Positions 1-12,510 are shown, numbered from the stretch's first letter. The stretch: 32,863 nucleotides of DNA from Sanguibacter keddieii (GCF_001064145.1 NZ_JVOJ01000049.1:5386-38248); one strand, 5' to 3'. Notes: generated by a model not told the origin, from the sequence alone. Program-made: numbers and translations.

Positions 1-210
1 AACCAAGCCACAAACCCAGCCACCAAAGCAGTGAACCACCACCACAAACCCACTCACAAGCTCGCGGCGACAGGTGAATAATCTACTCACCCCCACACCC
101 AAAGTCAAACCAAAACACCGTGACCCCCAACACACACCACACAAACCCCACAAACACAACGAAAAGTCCGGGCCACTTCAGCTTGCACGGGCACACGGAG
201 TGAATGAAAT
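1..210. other. CA-rich non-coding stretch, no gene seen
   Basis: The + strand is strikingly rich in A and C with few G. No reading frame here has the GC3 pattern of the neighbouring genes. No tRNA, promoter or repeat could be supported. It lies beyond the terminator of the malic enzyme gene. The window edge may cut a neighbouring gene's flank. Confidence 0.5.
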
Positions 211-251
211 GGCGGACCTGATCGCGCGACAACAGCGCGATCAGGCCCGCC
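211..251 (-). terminator. Terminator of the malic enzyme gene
   Basis: A long inverted repeat lies 19 bp past the stop codon of the malic enzyme gene. The arms at 211-227 and 235-251 are 17 nt each with one mismatch, around a 7-nt loop. On the minus strand the hairpin is followed by ATTTCATT, a moderate T-rich tail. Confidence 0.75.
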
Positions 252-269
252 AAACAGCCGAAATGACTC

Positions 270-1697
270 TCAGTTCACATCCATGTCGGGCTGAACGGGG
301 ATATCTACGGTCGGAAGGTCGCGCACGGCGCGACGCACGGCCTTGGAGACGGCGGGCGCAACCCGCTTATCGAAGGCACCGGGGATGATGTAGGACGGGC
401 TGAGCTCGTCCTCGGAGATCACCGCGGCGATAGCCACGGCAGCAACGCGCAAGACCTCGGTCGTGATCTCCTTGACCTTCGCATCGAGGAGGCCGCGGAA
501 CAGGCCCGGGAAGGCCAGAACATTGTTGATCTGGTTCGGGTAGTCGCTTCGTCCGGTCGCAACGACCGCGGCGTACTTGCCGGCACCGATCGGGTCGACC
601 TCGGGCGTGGGGTTCGCCAGGGCGAAGACGATCGCGTCGTCGGCCATGGTCTCAATGTCGGCGGGCTCCAGGATGTTGCCGGAGGAGACGCCGATGAAAA
701 CGTCGGCACCCTTGAGGACCTCCTTGAGGGAGCCGTGGACGTGGCGGGGGTTGGTCGCCTCGGCCAGGGCCTTACGGGAGGGGTGCATGCCTTCGGTGGC
801 GTCGCCGGACAGCGCGCCGTCGCGGCCACAGCCGATGATGTCGCGCGCGCCCTGAGCGAGCAGCAGTCGGATGATCGCGTTTCCGGCCGCGCCGACACCG
901 GAGACGACGATACGCACGTCTTCGATCTTCTTGCCCACGATCTTTAGCGCGTTGATGAGCGCGGAGAGCACCACGATCGCGGTGCCGTGCTGGTCGTCGT
1001 GGAAGACGGGGATGTCGAGCTCGGCGCGCAGGCGCTCCTCGATCTCGAAGCAACGCGGCGCGGAGATGTCTTCCAGGTTGATGCCACCGTACGCCGGGGC
1101 GATGGCCTTGACGATCGCGATGATCTCCTCGGTGTCCTTGGTGTCCAGGACGACGGGCCACGCGTCGACACCGCCGAATTCCTTGAACAGGACGGCCTTG
1201 CCCTCCATGACGGGCAGGGCGGCCTCGGGACCGATGTCGCCCAGGCCGAGCACCGCGGTGCCGTCGGAGACGACCGCGACCGTGTTGGCCTTCATGGTCA
1301 GCAGGTGGGCTTTCTGGGGCATGTCGTGGATGGCGGTGCACACGCGGGCAACGCCGGGGGTGTAGGCGCGCGAGAGGTCGTCACGGTTACGCAGGGGCAC
1401 CTTCGAGTGGATTTCCACCTTGCCGCCGATGTGGCTCATGAAGGTCTGGTCAGCGACCGATTCGGCGGTCACGCCGGGCAGCGCGGCGATGGCGTCGCGG
1501 ACCTCGCGGCGGTGCTCAGAATCGCGCATGTCGCACGTCAGGTCGATGAGGATGCGCCCGCGGTCGGAGTCGGCCACGTCGAGGCCCTTGATCTCCGCTC
1601 CAGTCGAAGAGACTACGTCAACAATGGACGCGATGGAAGTCGTCTTCTCGTCCACCTCGATACGGTAAGAGGCGGTGTACGACGGCGATGTGCGCAT
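270..1697 (-). CDS. NAD(P)-dependent malic enzyme with N-terminal ACT domain
   Basis: Malic enzymes oxidatively decarboxylate L-malate to pyruvate and CO2 in the cytoplasm, with NAD or NADP. The 475-aa product starts with an ACT-like regulatory domain (about residues 8-85). The malic domain follows, with [12 protein letters not shown] around Tyr112, [13 protein letters not shown] around Lys167, and the metal-binding acidic pairs at 209-210 and in FHDDQHGTA (232-240). A Rossmann NAD-binding motif VSGVGAAGN lies at 265-273. The ATG start is preceded by AAAGGAC on the minus strand. The ACT domain suggests allosteric control by an amino acid or other small ligand, which is inference from the family. 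Cofactor preference (NAD or NADP) cannot be read safely. The gene stands alone between two terminators. A TAGGAT hexamer at 1759-1754 (minus) is a possible -10 box. Confidence 0.95.
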   Translation of the reverse strand: MRTSPSYTASYRIEVDEKTTSIASIVDVVSSTGAEIKGLDVADSDRGRILIDLTCDMRDSEHRREVRDAIAALPGVTAESVADQTFMSHIGGKVEIHSKVPLRNRDDLSRAYTPGVARVCTAIHDMPQKAHLLTMKANTVAVVSDGTAVLGLGDIGPEAALPVMEGKAVLFKEFGGVDAWPVVLDTKDTEEIIAIVKAIAPAYGGINLEDISAPRCFEIEERLRAELDIPVFHDDQHGTAIVVLSALINALKIVGKKIEDVRIVVSGVGAAGNAIIRLLLAQGARDIIGCGRDGALSGDATEGMHPSRKALAEATNPRHVHGSLKEVLKGADVFIGVSSGNILEPADIETMADDAIVFALANPTPEVDPIGAGKYAAVVATGRSDYPNQINNVLAFPGLFRGLLDAKVKEITTEVLRVAAVAIAAVISEDELSPSYIIPGAFDKRVAPAVSKAVRRAVRDLPTVDIPVQPDMDVN

Positions 1698-1887
1698 GTC
1701 TGTCCTTTCGTCGGGCGCCCGGCCACAGTCGGCCCGGCTGTCCTCAAGCGCTCATCCTAGGTAATATTCCGCTCCCCCCGGAAGGGGGAGGCCACAACGT
1801 GGACACGTGCGAACGGTCAGGGACGAGGCCGAGGCACCTCCTGGGGAGAGCACACACGAGGCAGGGGCGCGCAGTCTGGAGACGACG

Positions 1888-1922
1888 ACGGGGGCCGGGA
1901 TCGATGCGATCCCGGCCCCCGT
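1888..1922 (-). terminator. Terminator of the gatCAB operon
   Basis: A perfect 15-bp inverted repeat (1888-1902 and 1908-1922) with a 5-nt loop lies 21 bp past the gatB stop. It is very GC-rich. The T-tract on the minus side is weak (CGTCGTCTC), so efficiency is uncertain. Confidence 0.7.
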
Positions 1923-1942
1923 GGTGTTCGTCAGGATGAGCG

Positions 1943-3439
1943 TCAGGCGCCGACCATCTCCATGATCAGCTCGCGCACGCGGGCGGCATCAGCCTGTCCG
2001 CGGGTGGCCTTCATGACCGCGCCGACGAGGGCGCCGGCCGCCTGGACCTTGCCGCCCTTGATCTTCTCGACGATGTCGGGGTTAGCGTCCAGGGCCTCCT
2101 GGACGGCCGCCGTCAGGGCACCGTCGTCGGAGACGACCTCGAGGCCTCGGGCCTCGACGACCTGCGTCGGATCGCCTTCGCCCGCGAGGACGCCCTCGAG
2201 AGCCTGGCGTGCCAGCTTGTCGTTGATACGACCCGAATCGATGAGGCCCTGCAGCTCGGCGACCTGAGCGGGGCTGACCCCGGCCTCGTCAAGGGAAACC
2301 TCGCGTTCCTTGGCGCGGCGCGAGATCTCACCCATCCACCACTTGCGTGCGGAGGCGGGATCGCAGCCCGCGGCGACCGTGGCCTCGATGAGTTCGAGGG
2401 CGCCGGCGTTGATGACGTCGCGCATCTCCATGTCCGCGTAGCCCCACTCGGTGCGCAGGCGGCGGCGCTTGGCGACGGGCAGCTCGGGCAGCGAGGCGCG
2501 CAGCTCCTCCACCCACTCCCGATCCGGGCGGATCGGAACCAGGTCGGGCTCGGGGAAGTAGCGGTAGTCCTCGGAATCCGACTTCTCACGGCCGGACGAC
2601 GTCGAGCCATCCTCCTCGTGGTAGTGGCGGGTCTCCTGCAGGATCGTGCCGCCCTCGGACAGGATCTGGGCCTGGCGCTGCATCTCGTAGCGCACGGCCG
2701 AGGCGATGCCACGGAAGGAGTTCACGTTCTTCGTCTCGGTGCGCGTGCCCAGCGGAGACTCGGGCGTCGGGCGCAGCGACACATTGATGTCGGCGCGCAC
2801 GTTGCCGCGCTCCATGCGGGCCTCGGACACGTCCAGGGCGCGGAAAATGTCGCGCAGGGCCTGCACGTAGGCGGCGGCCACCTCGGGCGCACGTTCGCCG
2901 GCACCCTCGATCGGACGGGTCACGATCTCCACGAGCGGCACGCCCGCACGGTTGTAGTCCACGAGCGAGTGATCCGCGCCCTGGATGCGACCGTCCGCGC
3001 CGCCGATATGCGTGTTCTTGCCCGCATCCTCCTCCATGTGCGCGCGCTCGATCTGCACGCGGAACATGGTGCCGTCCTCGAGCTCGACGTCCACGTAGCC
3101 GTCGTGAGCGATCGGCTCGTCGGACTGCGAGGTCTGGAAGGCCTTCGTCAGGTCCGGGTAGAAGTAGTTCTTACGCGCGAAACGGCAGTACTGCGCGATC
3201 TCGCAGTTCAGCGCCAGGCCGATCTTGATGGCGTACTCGACAGCCTTGTGGTTGACGACCGGCAGGGAGCCGGGCAGACCCAGCGACACGGGGGTCACGA
3301 AGGTGTTCGGGTCGCCACCAAACGCGTTGGGGGCCGCGTCGAACATCTTGGTCTTGGTGCCCAGCTCGACGTGCACCTCAATGCCGAGAACCGGGTCGAA
3401 GCGGCGCGCCGCCTCGTCGTAATCCATGAGCTCAGTCAT
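1943..3439 (-). CDS. gatB: Aspartyl/glutamyl-tRNA amidotransferase subunit B
   Basis: GatB is the kinase/tRNA-binding subunit of GatCAB. It phosphorylates Glu (or Asp) misacylated on tRNA-Gln/tRNA-Asn, and the product is then amidated with ammonia from GatA. The protein is 498 aa, the usual length. The N-terminal cradle contains [15 protein letters not shown] and [12 protein letters not shown], and the C-terminal YqeY-like tail domain ends in [14 protein letters not shown] at 3442 is immediately followed by ATG at 3439. I prefer the ATG because GGAGG lies 7 nt before it and only 4 nt before the GTG. The start overlaps the gatA stop (TGATG), so the two are translationally coupled. It is the last gene of gatC-gatA-gatB. 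Confidence 0.97.
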   Translation of the reverse strand: MTELMDYDEAARRFDPVLGIEVHVELGTKTKMFDAAPNAFGGDPNTFVTPVSLGLPGSLPVVNHKAVEYAIKIGLALNCEIAQYCRFARKNYFYPDLTKAFQTSQSDEPIAHDGYVDVELEDGTMFRVQIERAHMEEDAGKNTHIGGADGRIQGADHSLVDYNRAGVPLVEIVTRPIEGAGERAPEVAAAYVQALRDIFRALDVSEARMERGNVRADINVSLRPTPESPLGTRTETKNVNSFRGIASAVRYEMQRQAQILSEGGTILQETRHYHEEDGSTSSGREKSDSEDYRYFPEPDLVPIRPDREWVEELRASLPELPVAKRRRLRTEWGYADMEMRDVINAGALELIEATVAAGCDPASARKWWMGEISRRAKEREVSLDEAGVSPAQVAELQGLIDSGRINDKLARQALEGVLAGEGDPTQVVEARGLEVVSDDGALTAAVQEALDANPDIVEKIKGGKVQAAGALVGAVMKATRGQADAARVRELIMEMVGA

Positions 3440-4944
3440 CACTTTTCCTCCCAGTTAGCTGCGGGGCACTGACCCGCGACGTCGTCGCTGAGCGCCTCCA
3501 CCAGGGACGCCACCTTGTACATGACCAGGTCGCCGCGCGCGGGGGCCAGCACCTGGAAGCCGATGGGCAGGCCCTCGGAAGACACCGCGTTGGGCACGTT
3601 GACGCCGGGGATGCCCGCCAGGTTCGCGGGGATCGTGGCGACGTCGTAGAGGTACATGGCCAGCGGGTCGGAGGTCTTCTCGCCGAACTTGAAGGCCGTC
3701 TCGGGGGCCGTGGGCGACACGAGGACGTCGACCTGCTCGAACACCGCGTCGAAGTCGCGCTGGATGAGCGTGCGCACCTTCTGGGCGCTGCCATAGTAGG
3801 CGTCGTAGTAGCCGGCCGAGAGCACGTGCGTGCCCAGGATGATGCGGCGCTTGACCTCGTCGCCGAAGCCGGCCTCGCGGGTGGCGGCCATGACGCGCTC
3901 GGCGGTCACGGGGCCCTCGGCGGGCTCGACGCGGATGCCGTAGCGCATGCCGTCGAAGCGGGCCAGGTTCGAGGAGACCTCGGCGGGCATGATCAGGTAG
4001 TAGGCAGCCAGCGAGTACTCAAGGTGCGGGCAGGAGACCTCAACGATCTCAGCGCCCGCCTCGCGCAGCTTCTCGACGGTGGCGTTGAAGGCATCGATAA
4101 CGTCCTTCTGGTAGCCCTCGCCGCTCAGCTCCTTGACGACGCCGACCTTCAGGCCCTTCATGGAACCTTCGGCGGCGACGGACTCGACGGCCTGCGTGAG
4201 CGCGGGAACCGGCTCGTTGAGGGAGGTCGAATCGTTGGGGTCGTAGCCGCCGATCAGCTCGGTCAGGGCGGCCGCGTCGGCGACCGTGCGGGTGACGGGG
4301 CCGATCTGGTCCAGGGACGAGGCCATGGCCACCAGGCCGAAACGCGACACCGCGCCGTAGGTGGGCTTGGCGCCGACCGTGCCGGTCACGAACGCGGGCT
4401 GGCGGATCGAGCCGCCCGTGTCGGAACCGATGGCCAGGGGCACCATGTAGGCCGCGACAGCAGCGGCCGAACCGCCGCCGGAGCCGCCGGGGATACGCTC
4501 GGTGTCCCAGGGGTTCTTGGTCGCACCGAAAGCGGAGTGCTCGGTGGACGAACCCATGGCGAACTCATCCATGTTGGTCTTGCCGACGATGGGCAGGCCG
4601 GCTTCCTTGATCTTGGCGGTGACGGTCGCGTCGTAGGGAGGCTCCCAGTCTCCCAGGATCTTCGAGGCGCAGGTGGTGCGCAGGCCGCGCGTCACCACGT
4701 TGTCCTTCACGGCGATCGGCACACCCGCCAGGCGGTGCAGGGTCTGGCCCGCCGCGCGGCGCGCGTCCACGTCGGCCGCGGTCGCCAGGGCGCCCTCGCG
4801 GTCGACGGTGATGAACGCGTTGACGCGGTCCTCGATGGCGTCGATGCGGTCCAGGCACGCCTGGGTCAGCTCGACGGAGGTGATCTGGCCGGCGGCCAGC
4901 ATGTCCGCCAGCTCGAGGGCGCTCTTCTTCAGCAGCTCGTTCAT
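3439..4944 (-). CDS. gatA: Aspartyl/glutamyl-tRNA amidotransferase subunit A
   Basis: GatA is the amidase-signature glutaminase of GatCAB and supplies ammonia for transamidation of misacylated tRNA. The 501-aa product shows the full Ser-cisSer-Lys triad: Lys80 in GVPIAVKDN, Ser155 in [10 protein letters not shown] and Ser179 in [13 protein letters not shown] longer frame reaches 5055. The chosen ATG at 4944 gives the conserved start [16 protein letters not shown] and overlaps the gatC stop in an ATGA arrangement. The extra 37 residues of the longer frame are low-complexity Arg/Gly and overlap gatC. The gene lies between gatC and gatB, with overlapping stop/start codons at both ends. Confidence 0.97.
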   Translation of the reverse strand: MNELLKKSALELADMLAAGQITSVELTQACLDRIDAIEDRVNAFITVDREGALATAADVDARRAAGQTLHRLAGVPIAVKDNVVTRGLRTTCASKILGDWEPPYDATVTAKIKEAGLPIVGKTNMDEFAMGSSTEHSAFGATKNPWDTERIPGGSGGGSAAAVAAYMVPLAIGSDTGGSIRQPAFVTGTVGAKPTYGAVSRFGLVAMASSLDQIGPVTRTVADAAALTELIGGYDPNDSTSLNEPVPALTQAVESVAAEGSMKGLKVGVVKELSGEGYQKDVIDAFNATVEKLREAGAEIVEVSCPHLEYSLAAYYLIMPAEVSSNLARFDGMRYGIRVEPAEGPVTAERVMAATREAGFGDEVKRRIILGTHVLSAGYYDAYYGSAQKVRTLIQRDFDAVFEQVDVLVSPTAPETAFKFGEKTSDPLAMYLYDVATIPANLAGIPGVNVPNAVSSEGLPIGFQVLAPARGDLVMYKVASLVEALSDDVAGQCPAANWEEK

Positions 4945-5240
4945 CAGTCCTCCCCCAGAATCTGCGGAACCAGGAACATGCCGTCCTGGGCGGCGGGCGC
5001 CTGAGCGAGCACCTCGTCGCGGTCGACGGTTTCGCCCACCACGTCCTCGCGCCACACGTTGGTCAGCGGAATCGGGTGGGACGTGGCGGGAACCTCGGGG
5101 GTGGCGACCTCGGACACCTTGGAGACGGCGTCGGCGATCGCGTCGAGCTCACCCGCGAAACGCGTGATTTCCTCGTCGGTCAATGCGATGTGGGCCAGGC
5201 CCGCAACGCGGGCGACCTCGTCAGTACTAATGCGTGACAT
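4944..5240 (-). CDS. gatC: Aspartyl/glutamyl-tRNA amidotransferase subunit C
   Basis: GatC is the small subunit that wraps around GatA and GatB and stabilises the amidotransferase. The 98-aa product begins [20 protein letters not shown], the family's conserved N-terminal helix, and ends with the usual acidic [10 protein letters not shown] segment that contacts GatA. An ATG at 5249 would add three residues. I prefer 5240 because a TAGGAT -10-like hexamer lies 7 nt upstream (minus strand) and there is no Shine-Dalgarno sequence, which points to a leaderless transcript. The stop overlaps the gatA start. Confidence 0.95.
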   Translation of the reverse strand: MSRISTDEVARVAGLAHIALTDEEITRFAGELDAIADAVSKVSEVATPEVPATSHPIPLTNVWREDVVGETVDRDEVLAQAPAAQDGMFLVPQILGED

Positions 5241-5258
5241 GTGTGGCATCCTACCCGT
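5241..5258. promoter_or_regulatory. Shared bidirectional -10 region between gatC and the PLD-like gene
   Basis: Only 18 bp separate the two divergent starts. ATCCTA at 5248-5253 reads TAGGAT on the minus strand, 7 nt before the gatC ATG. The overlapping CATCCT (5247-5252) lies 6 nt before the + strand ATG at 5259. Neither start has a Shine-Dalgarno sequence. This suggests two leaderless transcripts from one symmetric -10 region. It is inference from spacing. Confidence 0.55.
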
Positions 5259-6524
5259 ATGGCCTTTTCACAGCGACGCCAACTCACCAGGCAGACGTGG
5301 TCGATCGTCAAAAAAGCGGGAATCGCGCTGCTCGCCGCGCAGGCGGGGGCAGTCGTGACCGTGCACGCAATCGACCGCATGCGCACCGCCCGTATCCCCG
5401 GTGGCGTGCACGGTTTCCCCACCCTACCTCCCGCCGACACGCAGATCGGTGACACCGTGGCACGCACGTACACGGAGGGGACCTCCCTGTACGCGGACAT
5501 GCTGGAGGCCATCGAAGGGGCAACGCATCACATTTATTTCGAGACCTTCATTTGGCGCTCAGACCGCTGGGGTCAACGCTTTAAAGACGCTCTCATCGCC
5601 GCTGCCGAGCGCGGTGTCGAGGTGTTCTGCGTGTGGGATGGCTTCGGCGTCCTCAACCAGGATCCGCGCTTCTACAAGTTCCCCGCGATGCCGCACCTGC
5701 ACGTGCGCCGCTTCCCGACGCTGCGCTCGGGTTTCTTCACCCTGAATATTCGCCGCACGGGCCAGGATCACCGCAAGATCCTCGTGGTCGACGGCGAGGT
5801 CGGCTTTGTCGGCGGCTACAACATCGGTGACCCGTTCGCGAACGAGTGGCGCGACACCCACGTGCGCATCACGGGCGAGGCCGTGTGGGAGTTGGAAAAC
5901 GGCTTTGTCGACTTCTGGAATCATTTCCGCCCCGCAACCTGTCCGGAGCTGCCGGATCAGGGGGCGCGCGCGTGGAGCGCGGACGTGACCGCGCAGTTCA
6001 ACCTGCCGCACAACCTGCTGTACCCGATCCGCGGCATGTACATCGACGCGATCGAGCGCGCGACGAACCGCGTGCTCATCACGACGGCGTACTTCATTCC
6101 CGACCGCGAGGTCCTCGGCTCTCTGATCGCCGCCGCCCGCCGGGGTGTGCGCGTCCAGGTGCTCATCCCCGAGTATTCCAACCACATCCTGGCGGACTGG
6201 GTGGCACGCCCCTACTACGGCGAGCTGCTGCGCGAGGGCGTGGAAATCTGGCTGTATCGTCACGCGATGGTCCACTCCAAGACGATGACGGTGGACGGTC
6301 GATGGTCGACGATCGGCACGGCGAACATTGATCGCCTGTCGATGCGCGGCAACTACGAGGTGTGCCTGCAGTTCTTCTCCCGCCCGCTGGCCGCGCGCAT
6401 GGAGGAGATTTTCGCGAACGACCTGACGACGGCCCGCCGCTTGACGATCGACGAGTGGGAAAAGCGCTCGACACTCACCCGCGTCGGCGAGATGTTGCTG
6501 GGCCCCTTGGAGCCCCTCGTCTGA
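5259..6524 (+). CDS. Cardiolipin synthase-like phospholipase D family protein
   Basis: The 421-aa protein has two HKD (HxKxxxxD) motifs, the signature of the phospholipase D superfamily: HRKILVVD near residue 170 and HSKTMTVD near residue 345. Each is followed by the usual G-x-x-N element (GGYNIGD and GTANIDRLS). Two PLD domains in about 420 aa fit the bacterial cardiolipin synthase/ClsB group, which joins phosphatidyl groups at the inner membrane. A short hydrophobic stretch near residues 17-32 may anchor it. The ATG at 5259 is chosen over GTG at 5241 because the latter would overlap the proposed promoter. It ends only 12 bp from the convergent ligA stop, with no clear terminator between. 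The substrate is not proven by sequence. Confidence 0.88.
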   Translation: MAFSQRRQLTRQTWSIVKKAGIALLAAQAGAVVTVHAIDRMRTARIPGGVHGFPTLPPADTQIGDTVARTYTEGTSLYADMLEAIEGATHHIYFETFIWRSDRWGQRFKDALIAAAERGVEVFCVWDGFGVLNQDPRFYKFPAMPHLHVRRFPTLRSGFFTLNIRRTGQDHRKILVVDGEVGFVGGYNIGDPFANEWRDTHVRITGEAVWELENGFVDFWNHFRPATCPELPDQGARAWSADVTAQFNLPHNLLYPIRGMYIDAIERATNRVLITTAYFIPDREVLGSLIAAARRGVRVQVLIPEYSNHILADWVARPYYGELLREGVEIWLYRHAMVHSKTMTVDGRWSTIGTANIDRLSMRGNYEVCLQFFSRPLAARMEEIFANDLTTARRLTIDEWEKRSTLTRVGEMLLGPLEPLV

Positions 6525-6536
6525 GTCCCGGCCTCG

Positions 6537-8999
<2,463 letters not shown>

Positions 9000-9043
9000 T
9001 CACGCCGCTTGATCGCCCGCGAGCGCGGCGGGATCGTTGATGC

Positions 9044-12000
9044 ATGAAGGATTCCGGTTGCCTCGCCAGATCTGCCCTGCGCACCGACCTGCATCTGGCT
9101 TGCACGGCGGGCCCCGACGTCGGCGTCGTGGTCGCTCCCGGGATGGTCGGGCGCGCGGGGGATGTGCCGCTGACGTGCGCCTCCATCGCCAGGGAGCACC
9201 TTCGCTTGTCGACGCGGGACGGTCGGGCCGTCTTGCGTGTGTCGCCTGGCGCCTCCCCCGTGCGCGTGCGCTCGCGAGTCCCTCTGTGGCACCGCTATCG
9301 GGAGGCACGGCCGCTCCCTGCTGGGACCCGCATCCGTCTGGGGGAGGACGTCTTCGAGGTGCGGGCCCGGCCTCGGCGACTTGCCTGGCCCTCGGTGTCC
9401 GGGCGAGGCCGGGGATCGCTGACGGGTTCGTCTCTCCTGCGGGGAGCTCCCCTGGTCTCCGTGCTCGTCATGGCCGGGTTTCTGCTGTGGAGGCTGCGCT
9501 CGAGCGTCTCGCTGTCCTCCGTGCTCGCGCCGGCCTGCGCGGGCGTTGTGCTGGCCGCGATCGCCGCATCGCTTGCCTTGTCGTGGCGGGCGCGCCGGCG
9601 TCGCCGGGGCTGGGACGGCGGCGCGCTGGCCCTGATCCTTGCGGGGCTTCCGGCCTCGTCCACTCCCCAGCGCGCCGCGCGGGCTGCCGTGTGGCCGGGT
9701 CGGCCCACGCGCGTGGGTCGACGCGTGCGACTGTCGGCGTCCGTTGATGCGAGAGAGCCGGACGAGTGCGAGGCGATCGGCATCGTCGGTGCCCACGCGT
9801 CCCAGTGCGCGCTGTGGTGCGCCGGCCAGATCGCCGCTCAACTCGGCGGGGCGCGCGTGTGGTGGAACAGCGCCGCTCCCGTGCTGATTGGGCACGCGGG
9901 TGTAGATATCCACGTCAGCGACCGCGATTCCTGCCCGCACTGCACGCGCGACGCCGCGCGTCCGACGCTCCACATCGGATACGCCTCCTCGCTGTCACTC
10001 CTCCCGGCATGGTGCGCGCAGGTGTGCGTCACCGATGATGAGCCCGTGAGCTCGCACTGGTGGTGGACCGTCACGCGGGCCGACGCGCGCGACAGCCTGC
10101 CGACGCGGCTCGACTGGGACCCCTCCTCGGCGAGGGGACGCGGCGGCGGGCTCAGCGTGCGGATCGGTCTCGGAGAGGAGGGACCCGTCGACCTCGACCT
10201 GGTCACCGACGGGCCGCACGCCCTCGTCGCCGGGTGCACCGGATCGGGCAAGTCAGAGGCACTCCTCGGGTGGCTTGCCGCTATCGCGCACTGCTACAGC
10301 CCCGAACAGGTCCGCTTCATCCTCATCGACTACAAGGGCGGGGCGACCTTCGCCCGCCTCGAGGAACTCCCGCACACTCAGGCACTCCTCACCGACCTTG
10401 ATGCCGGCGCCACAACCCGGGCACTGGATGGGATCGCGTCGATACTCCAGCGACGCGAGGAGACACTCGGGGCGCTCGGCTTCCCTGACCTCGCCACGTG
10501 GGAGAGCGCTCACGAGTCCGATCCGCTCAGCGTGACCGTTCCCCCGCCTCGTCTCGTCGTCGCGATCGACGAGTTTCGTGTTCTCGCCCAGGCCCATCCC
10601 GATTCGATGGAGGTCTTGCTCCGCCTCGCCGCGCAGGGACGCAGCCTCGGCTTGCATCTCATCGCGGCCACCCAACGCCCCTCGGGCGCGGTGAGCGCAC
10701 AGATGCGCGCGAACATGGACATTCGGCTGTGTCTGCGCTGCGTGAGCGCCTCGGACTCCACCGACGTCCTCGGGGACACACGCGCCGCCTCGCTGCCGCG
10801 TATCCCCGGCCGCGCTGTTCTGGCGGACGTGGGCACGATCCAGCTGACCTACCTCGCCGATATCGCGTCGGTGGTCGAACGCTCCAACGCCACGTGGCCT
10901 CGCTCGGTCACCGAACCCCTGTGGGCGCCGCCCCTGCCCGAGGCGCTGAGCTGGGAGGACGTCGATGCCGCCACGCAGCCGCTTCCCGATCATGCCCTGC
11001 AGGGGAACGAGGCCCGCGATGCACGCCCTGACGCCGCCGTGTCTCTCGGACTGGTGGAAGGCATCGAGCGTCACGGCTCCATCGTCTGGGACGGAGGAAG
11101 CATCCAGATCCAGACCAGCGCACACGAGGCACATATCGCCGCGCAATGGGCACTCTCCCTCGCGACGCGAATAGCGCACCGCACCCGTCACCCTCTCCAC
11201 GTCATCGGCGAGGAGAGCATCGAAGGCGCGGCCTCCCAGCTGCCTGTGGACGCACCCGGCGTCATCGACCTGCTGGAAGGCATCTGCGCCCACGGGCCCG
11301 CGGTCCTGGCTCTCACGGATGCCCCGCAGCTGCGCTCCTATCTGTCTCACGTGCTGACTGCTCCCCAAGCGGAGGCGCTGTGGACCTCACTCCTGGCCAC
11401 AGCCAGGCGCGCCGGCGTCGTCATCGTCGCCGCCTTCGCCGGCAGATTCACCCCGTCAAGCGCAGCATTAGGCGCATTCTCGACGCGTATCGTGCGCGCC
11501 AGGGACTCGGATGAGGCCGTTCACGCCGGGATCGCGCCCGGGGAGCTGCGCGCTCTCGGAGAGGGACAGGCGCTCATCGTGCGACCGGGAGACAAGCCGC
11601 GCCTCGCCTGCATCCCCCGGCAGTCCGTTCGTGGCCACGGCGATTACCTGGATGCCGAGGACGATTGGCACATCCTCTCCCCGTCGCAGGTCGCAGCGTT
11701 GGTCAGAAATACACGCTCCCCCATCTTGATCGGCCCCACCTACAGCGCCCCCACCTGGACACACGCACTGCCGTGGATCATCATCGGACGCAGGGACGAC
11801 GCCCGTATCGTCGAGGCTATCCACGCCCATTTCGGATGGGAAACACCAAAGATAGCTGATGTAATTCCCGAAGAAGCGTGGACTCGTATCACCAGATGGG
11901 ACAAGCACCGGGTCCTCGCGCTCAACCCCACACACAACGTTATTCGCGCATTAATTCAACACAGCCACACGCCCCCACTCGCCCTGGCGGCACGACGGTG

Positions 12001-12079
12001 GGAGTCGACCTGCGGGGTGATCAGCGAGGGTGATACCGTGACTACTGTCCAACTGACCGTAGGGTCAGTTAATACCTAA
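9044..12079 (+). CDS. Orphan FHA/transmembrane/FtsK-SpoIIIE ATPase (EssC/EccC-like)
   Basis: The 1011-aa protein begins with an FHA-like region (about 20-108): AREHLRLSTRDG resembles the FHA SxxH loop and RIRLGEDVFEVR its last strands. Two hydrophobic segments follow (about 135-150 and 158-180), then an Arg-rich stretch. The FtsK/SpoIIIE ATPase has Walker A GCTGSGKS (397-404, Lys403), DYKGGATF (429-436) and Walker B LVVAIDEF (504-511). The C-terminal third shows no second Walker A. The order FHA-TM-TM-FtsK matches EssC of type VII secretion rather than the chromosome pump FtsK. No WXG100 substrate or other secretion gene is nearby, so it is an orphan here. Its role, perhaps membrane translocation, is inference. 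No clear Shine-Dalgarno sequence precedes the ATG. Confidence 0.82.
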   Translation: MKDSGCLARSALRTDLHLACTAGPDVGVVVAPGMVGRAGDVPLTCASIAREHLRLSTRDGRAVLRVSPGASPVRVRSRVPLWHRYREARPLPAGTRIRLGEDVFEVRARPRRLAWPSVSGRGRGSLTGSSLLRGAPLVSVLVMAGFLLWRLRSSVSLSSVLAPACAGVVLAAIAASLALSWRARRRRRGWDGGALALILAGLPASSTPQRAARAAVWPGRPTRVGRRVRLSASVDAREPDECEAIGIVGAHASQCALWCAGQIAAQLGGARVWWNSAAPVLIGHAGVDIHVSDRDSCPHCTRDAARPTLHIGYASSLSLLPAWCAQVCVTDDEPVSSHWWWTVTRADARDSLPTRLDWDPSSARGRGGGLSVRIGLGEEGPVDLDLVTDGPHALVAGCTGSGKSEALLGWLAAIAHCYSPEQVRFILIDYKGGATFARLEELPHTQALLTDLDAGATTRALDGIASILQRREETLGALGFPDLATWESAHESDPLSVTVPPPRLVVAIDEFRVLAQAHPDSMEVLLRLAAQGRSLGLHLIAATQRPSGAVSAQMRANMDIRLCLRCVSASDSTDVLGDTRAASLPRIPGRAVLADVGTIQLTYLADIASVVERSNATWPRSVTEPLWAPPLPEALSWEDVDAATQPLPDHALQGNEARDARPDAAVSLGLVEGIERHGSIVWDGGSIQIQTSAHEAHIAAQWALSLATRIAHRTRHPLHVIGEESIEGAASQLPVDAPGVIDLLEGICAHGPAVLALTDAPQLRSYLSHVLTAPQAEALWTSLLATARRAGVVIVAAFAGRFTPSSAALGAFSTRIVRARDSDEAVHAGIAPGELRALGEGQALIVRPGDKPRLACIPRQSVRGHGDYLDAEDDWHILSPSQVAALVRNTRSPILIGPTYSAPTWTHALPWIIIGRRDDARIVEAIHAHFGWETPKIADVIPEEAWTRITRWDKHRVLALNPTHNVIRALIQHSHTPPLALAARRWESTCGVISEGDTVTTVQLTVGSVNT

Positions 12080-12230
12080 GTCCCACCTTATTGGCCGGTC
12101 GTGAGCAGACGCATAGTGACATCCCATTTCACTGTTGACGCGACCTTGCGCGACTAAGATGACCTAGCGGACACTGAAAAAGAGCACAAGAGACCCAGGC
12201 GCACAGGACGCGAGGAGCGAAAGACAGATC

Positions 12231-12482
12231 ATGGATTGGCGCAGTAAGGCAGCATGCCTGACCGTAGACCCAGAACTTTTCTTCCCCATCGGGAACACGG
12301 GTTCGGCTATTACGCAGGTCGCTGAAGCCAAGGCCGTGTGCCGTGAGTGCGAGGTCGTGGGCATCTGCCTGCAGTGGGCCATCGACAACAACCAGGACTC
12401 CGGCGTGTGGGGCGGCATGAGCGAGGAAGAACGCCGCTCCCTCAAGCGCCGCGCAGCGCGCGCACGCCGCGCAGGCTGCTAA
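12231..12482 (+). CDS. whiB1: WhiB1-type iron-sulfur transcription factor
   Basis: Wbl proteins carry a [4Fe-4S] cluster and regulate transcription through the principal sigma factor; WhiB1 senses nitric oxide. The 83-aa product has four cysteines in Wbl spacing: Cys9, then AVCRECEVVGIC. The GVWGG turn and a basic C-terminal helix (RRSLKRRAARARR) follow. It begins MDWRSKAACLTVDPELFFP and keeps QDSGVWGGMSEEERR, which strongly recalls mycobacterial WhiB1 (84 aa). The convergent PdtaS-like gene beside it repeats the mycobacterial order Rv3219/Rv3220c, which supports orthology. The ribosome-binding site is weak: GAGGAG is 13 nt upstream. A TTGACG at 12135 and TAAGAT at 12155 are promoter-like but spaced only 14 nt. 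Confidence 0.93.
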   Translation: MDWRSKAACLTVDPELFFPIGNTGSAITQVAEAKAVCRECEVVGICLQWAIDNNQDSGVWGGMSEEERRSLKRRAARARRAGC

Positions 12483-12510
12483 CGCAGCACCGCGCCCGCG
12501 CAAGCCGCAC

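Noticed and set aside
5559-6275. A 238-aa minus-strand frame opposite the PLD-like gene
   Set aside because: Two HKD motifs on the + strand settle the coding strand.
12135-12160. A standard sigma-70 promoter for whiB1 (TTGACG ... TAAGAT)
   Set aside because: The spacing is only 14 bp, too short for a normal promoter, so it is mentioned but not called.
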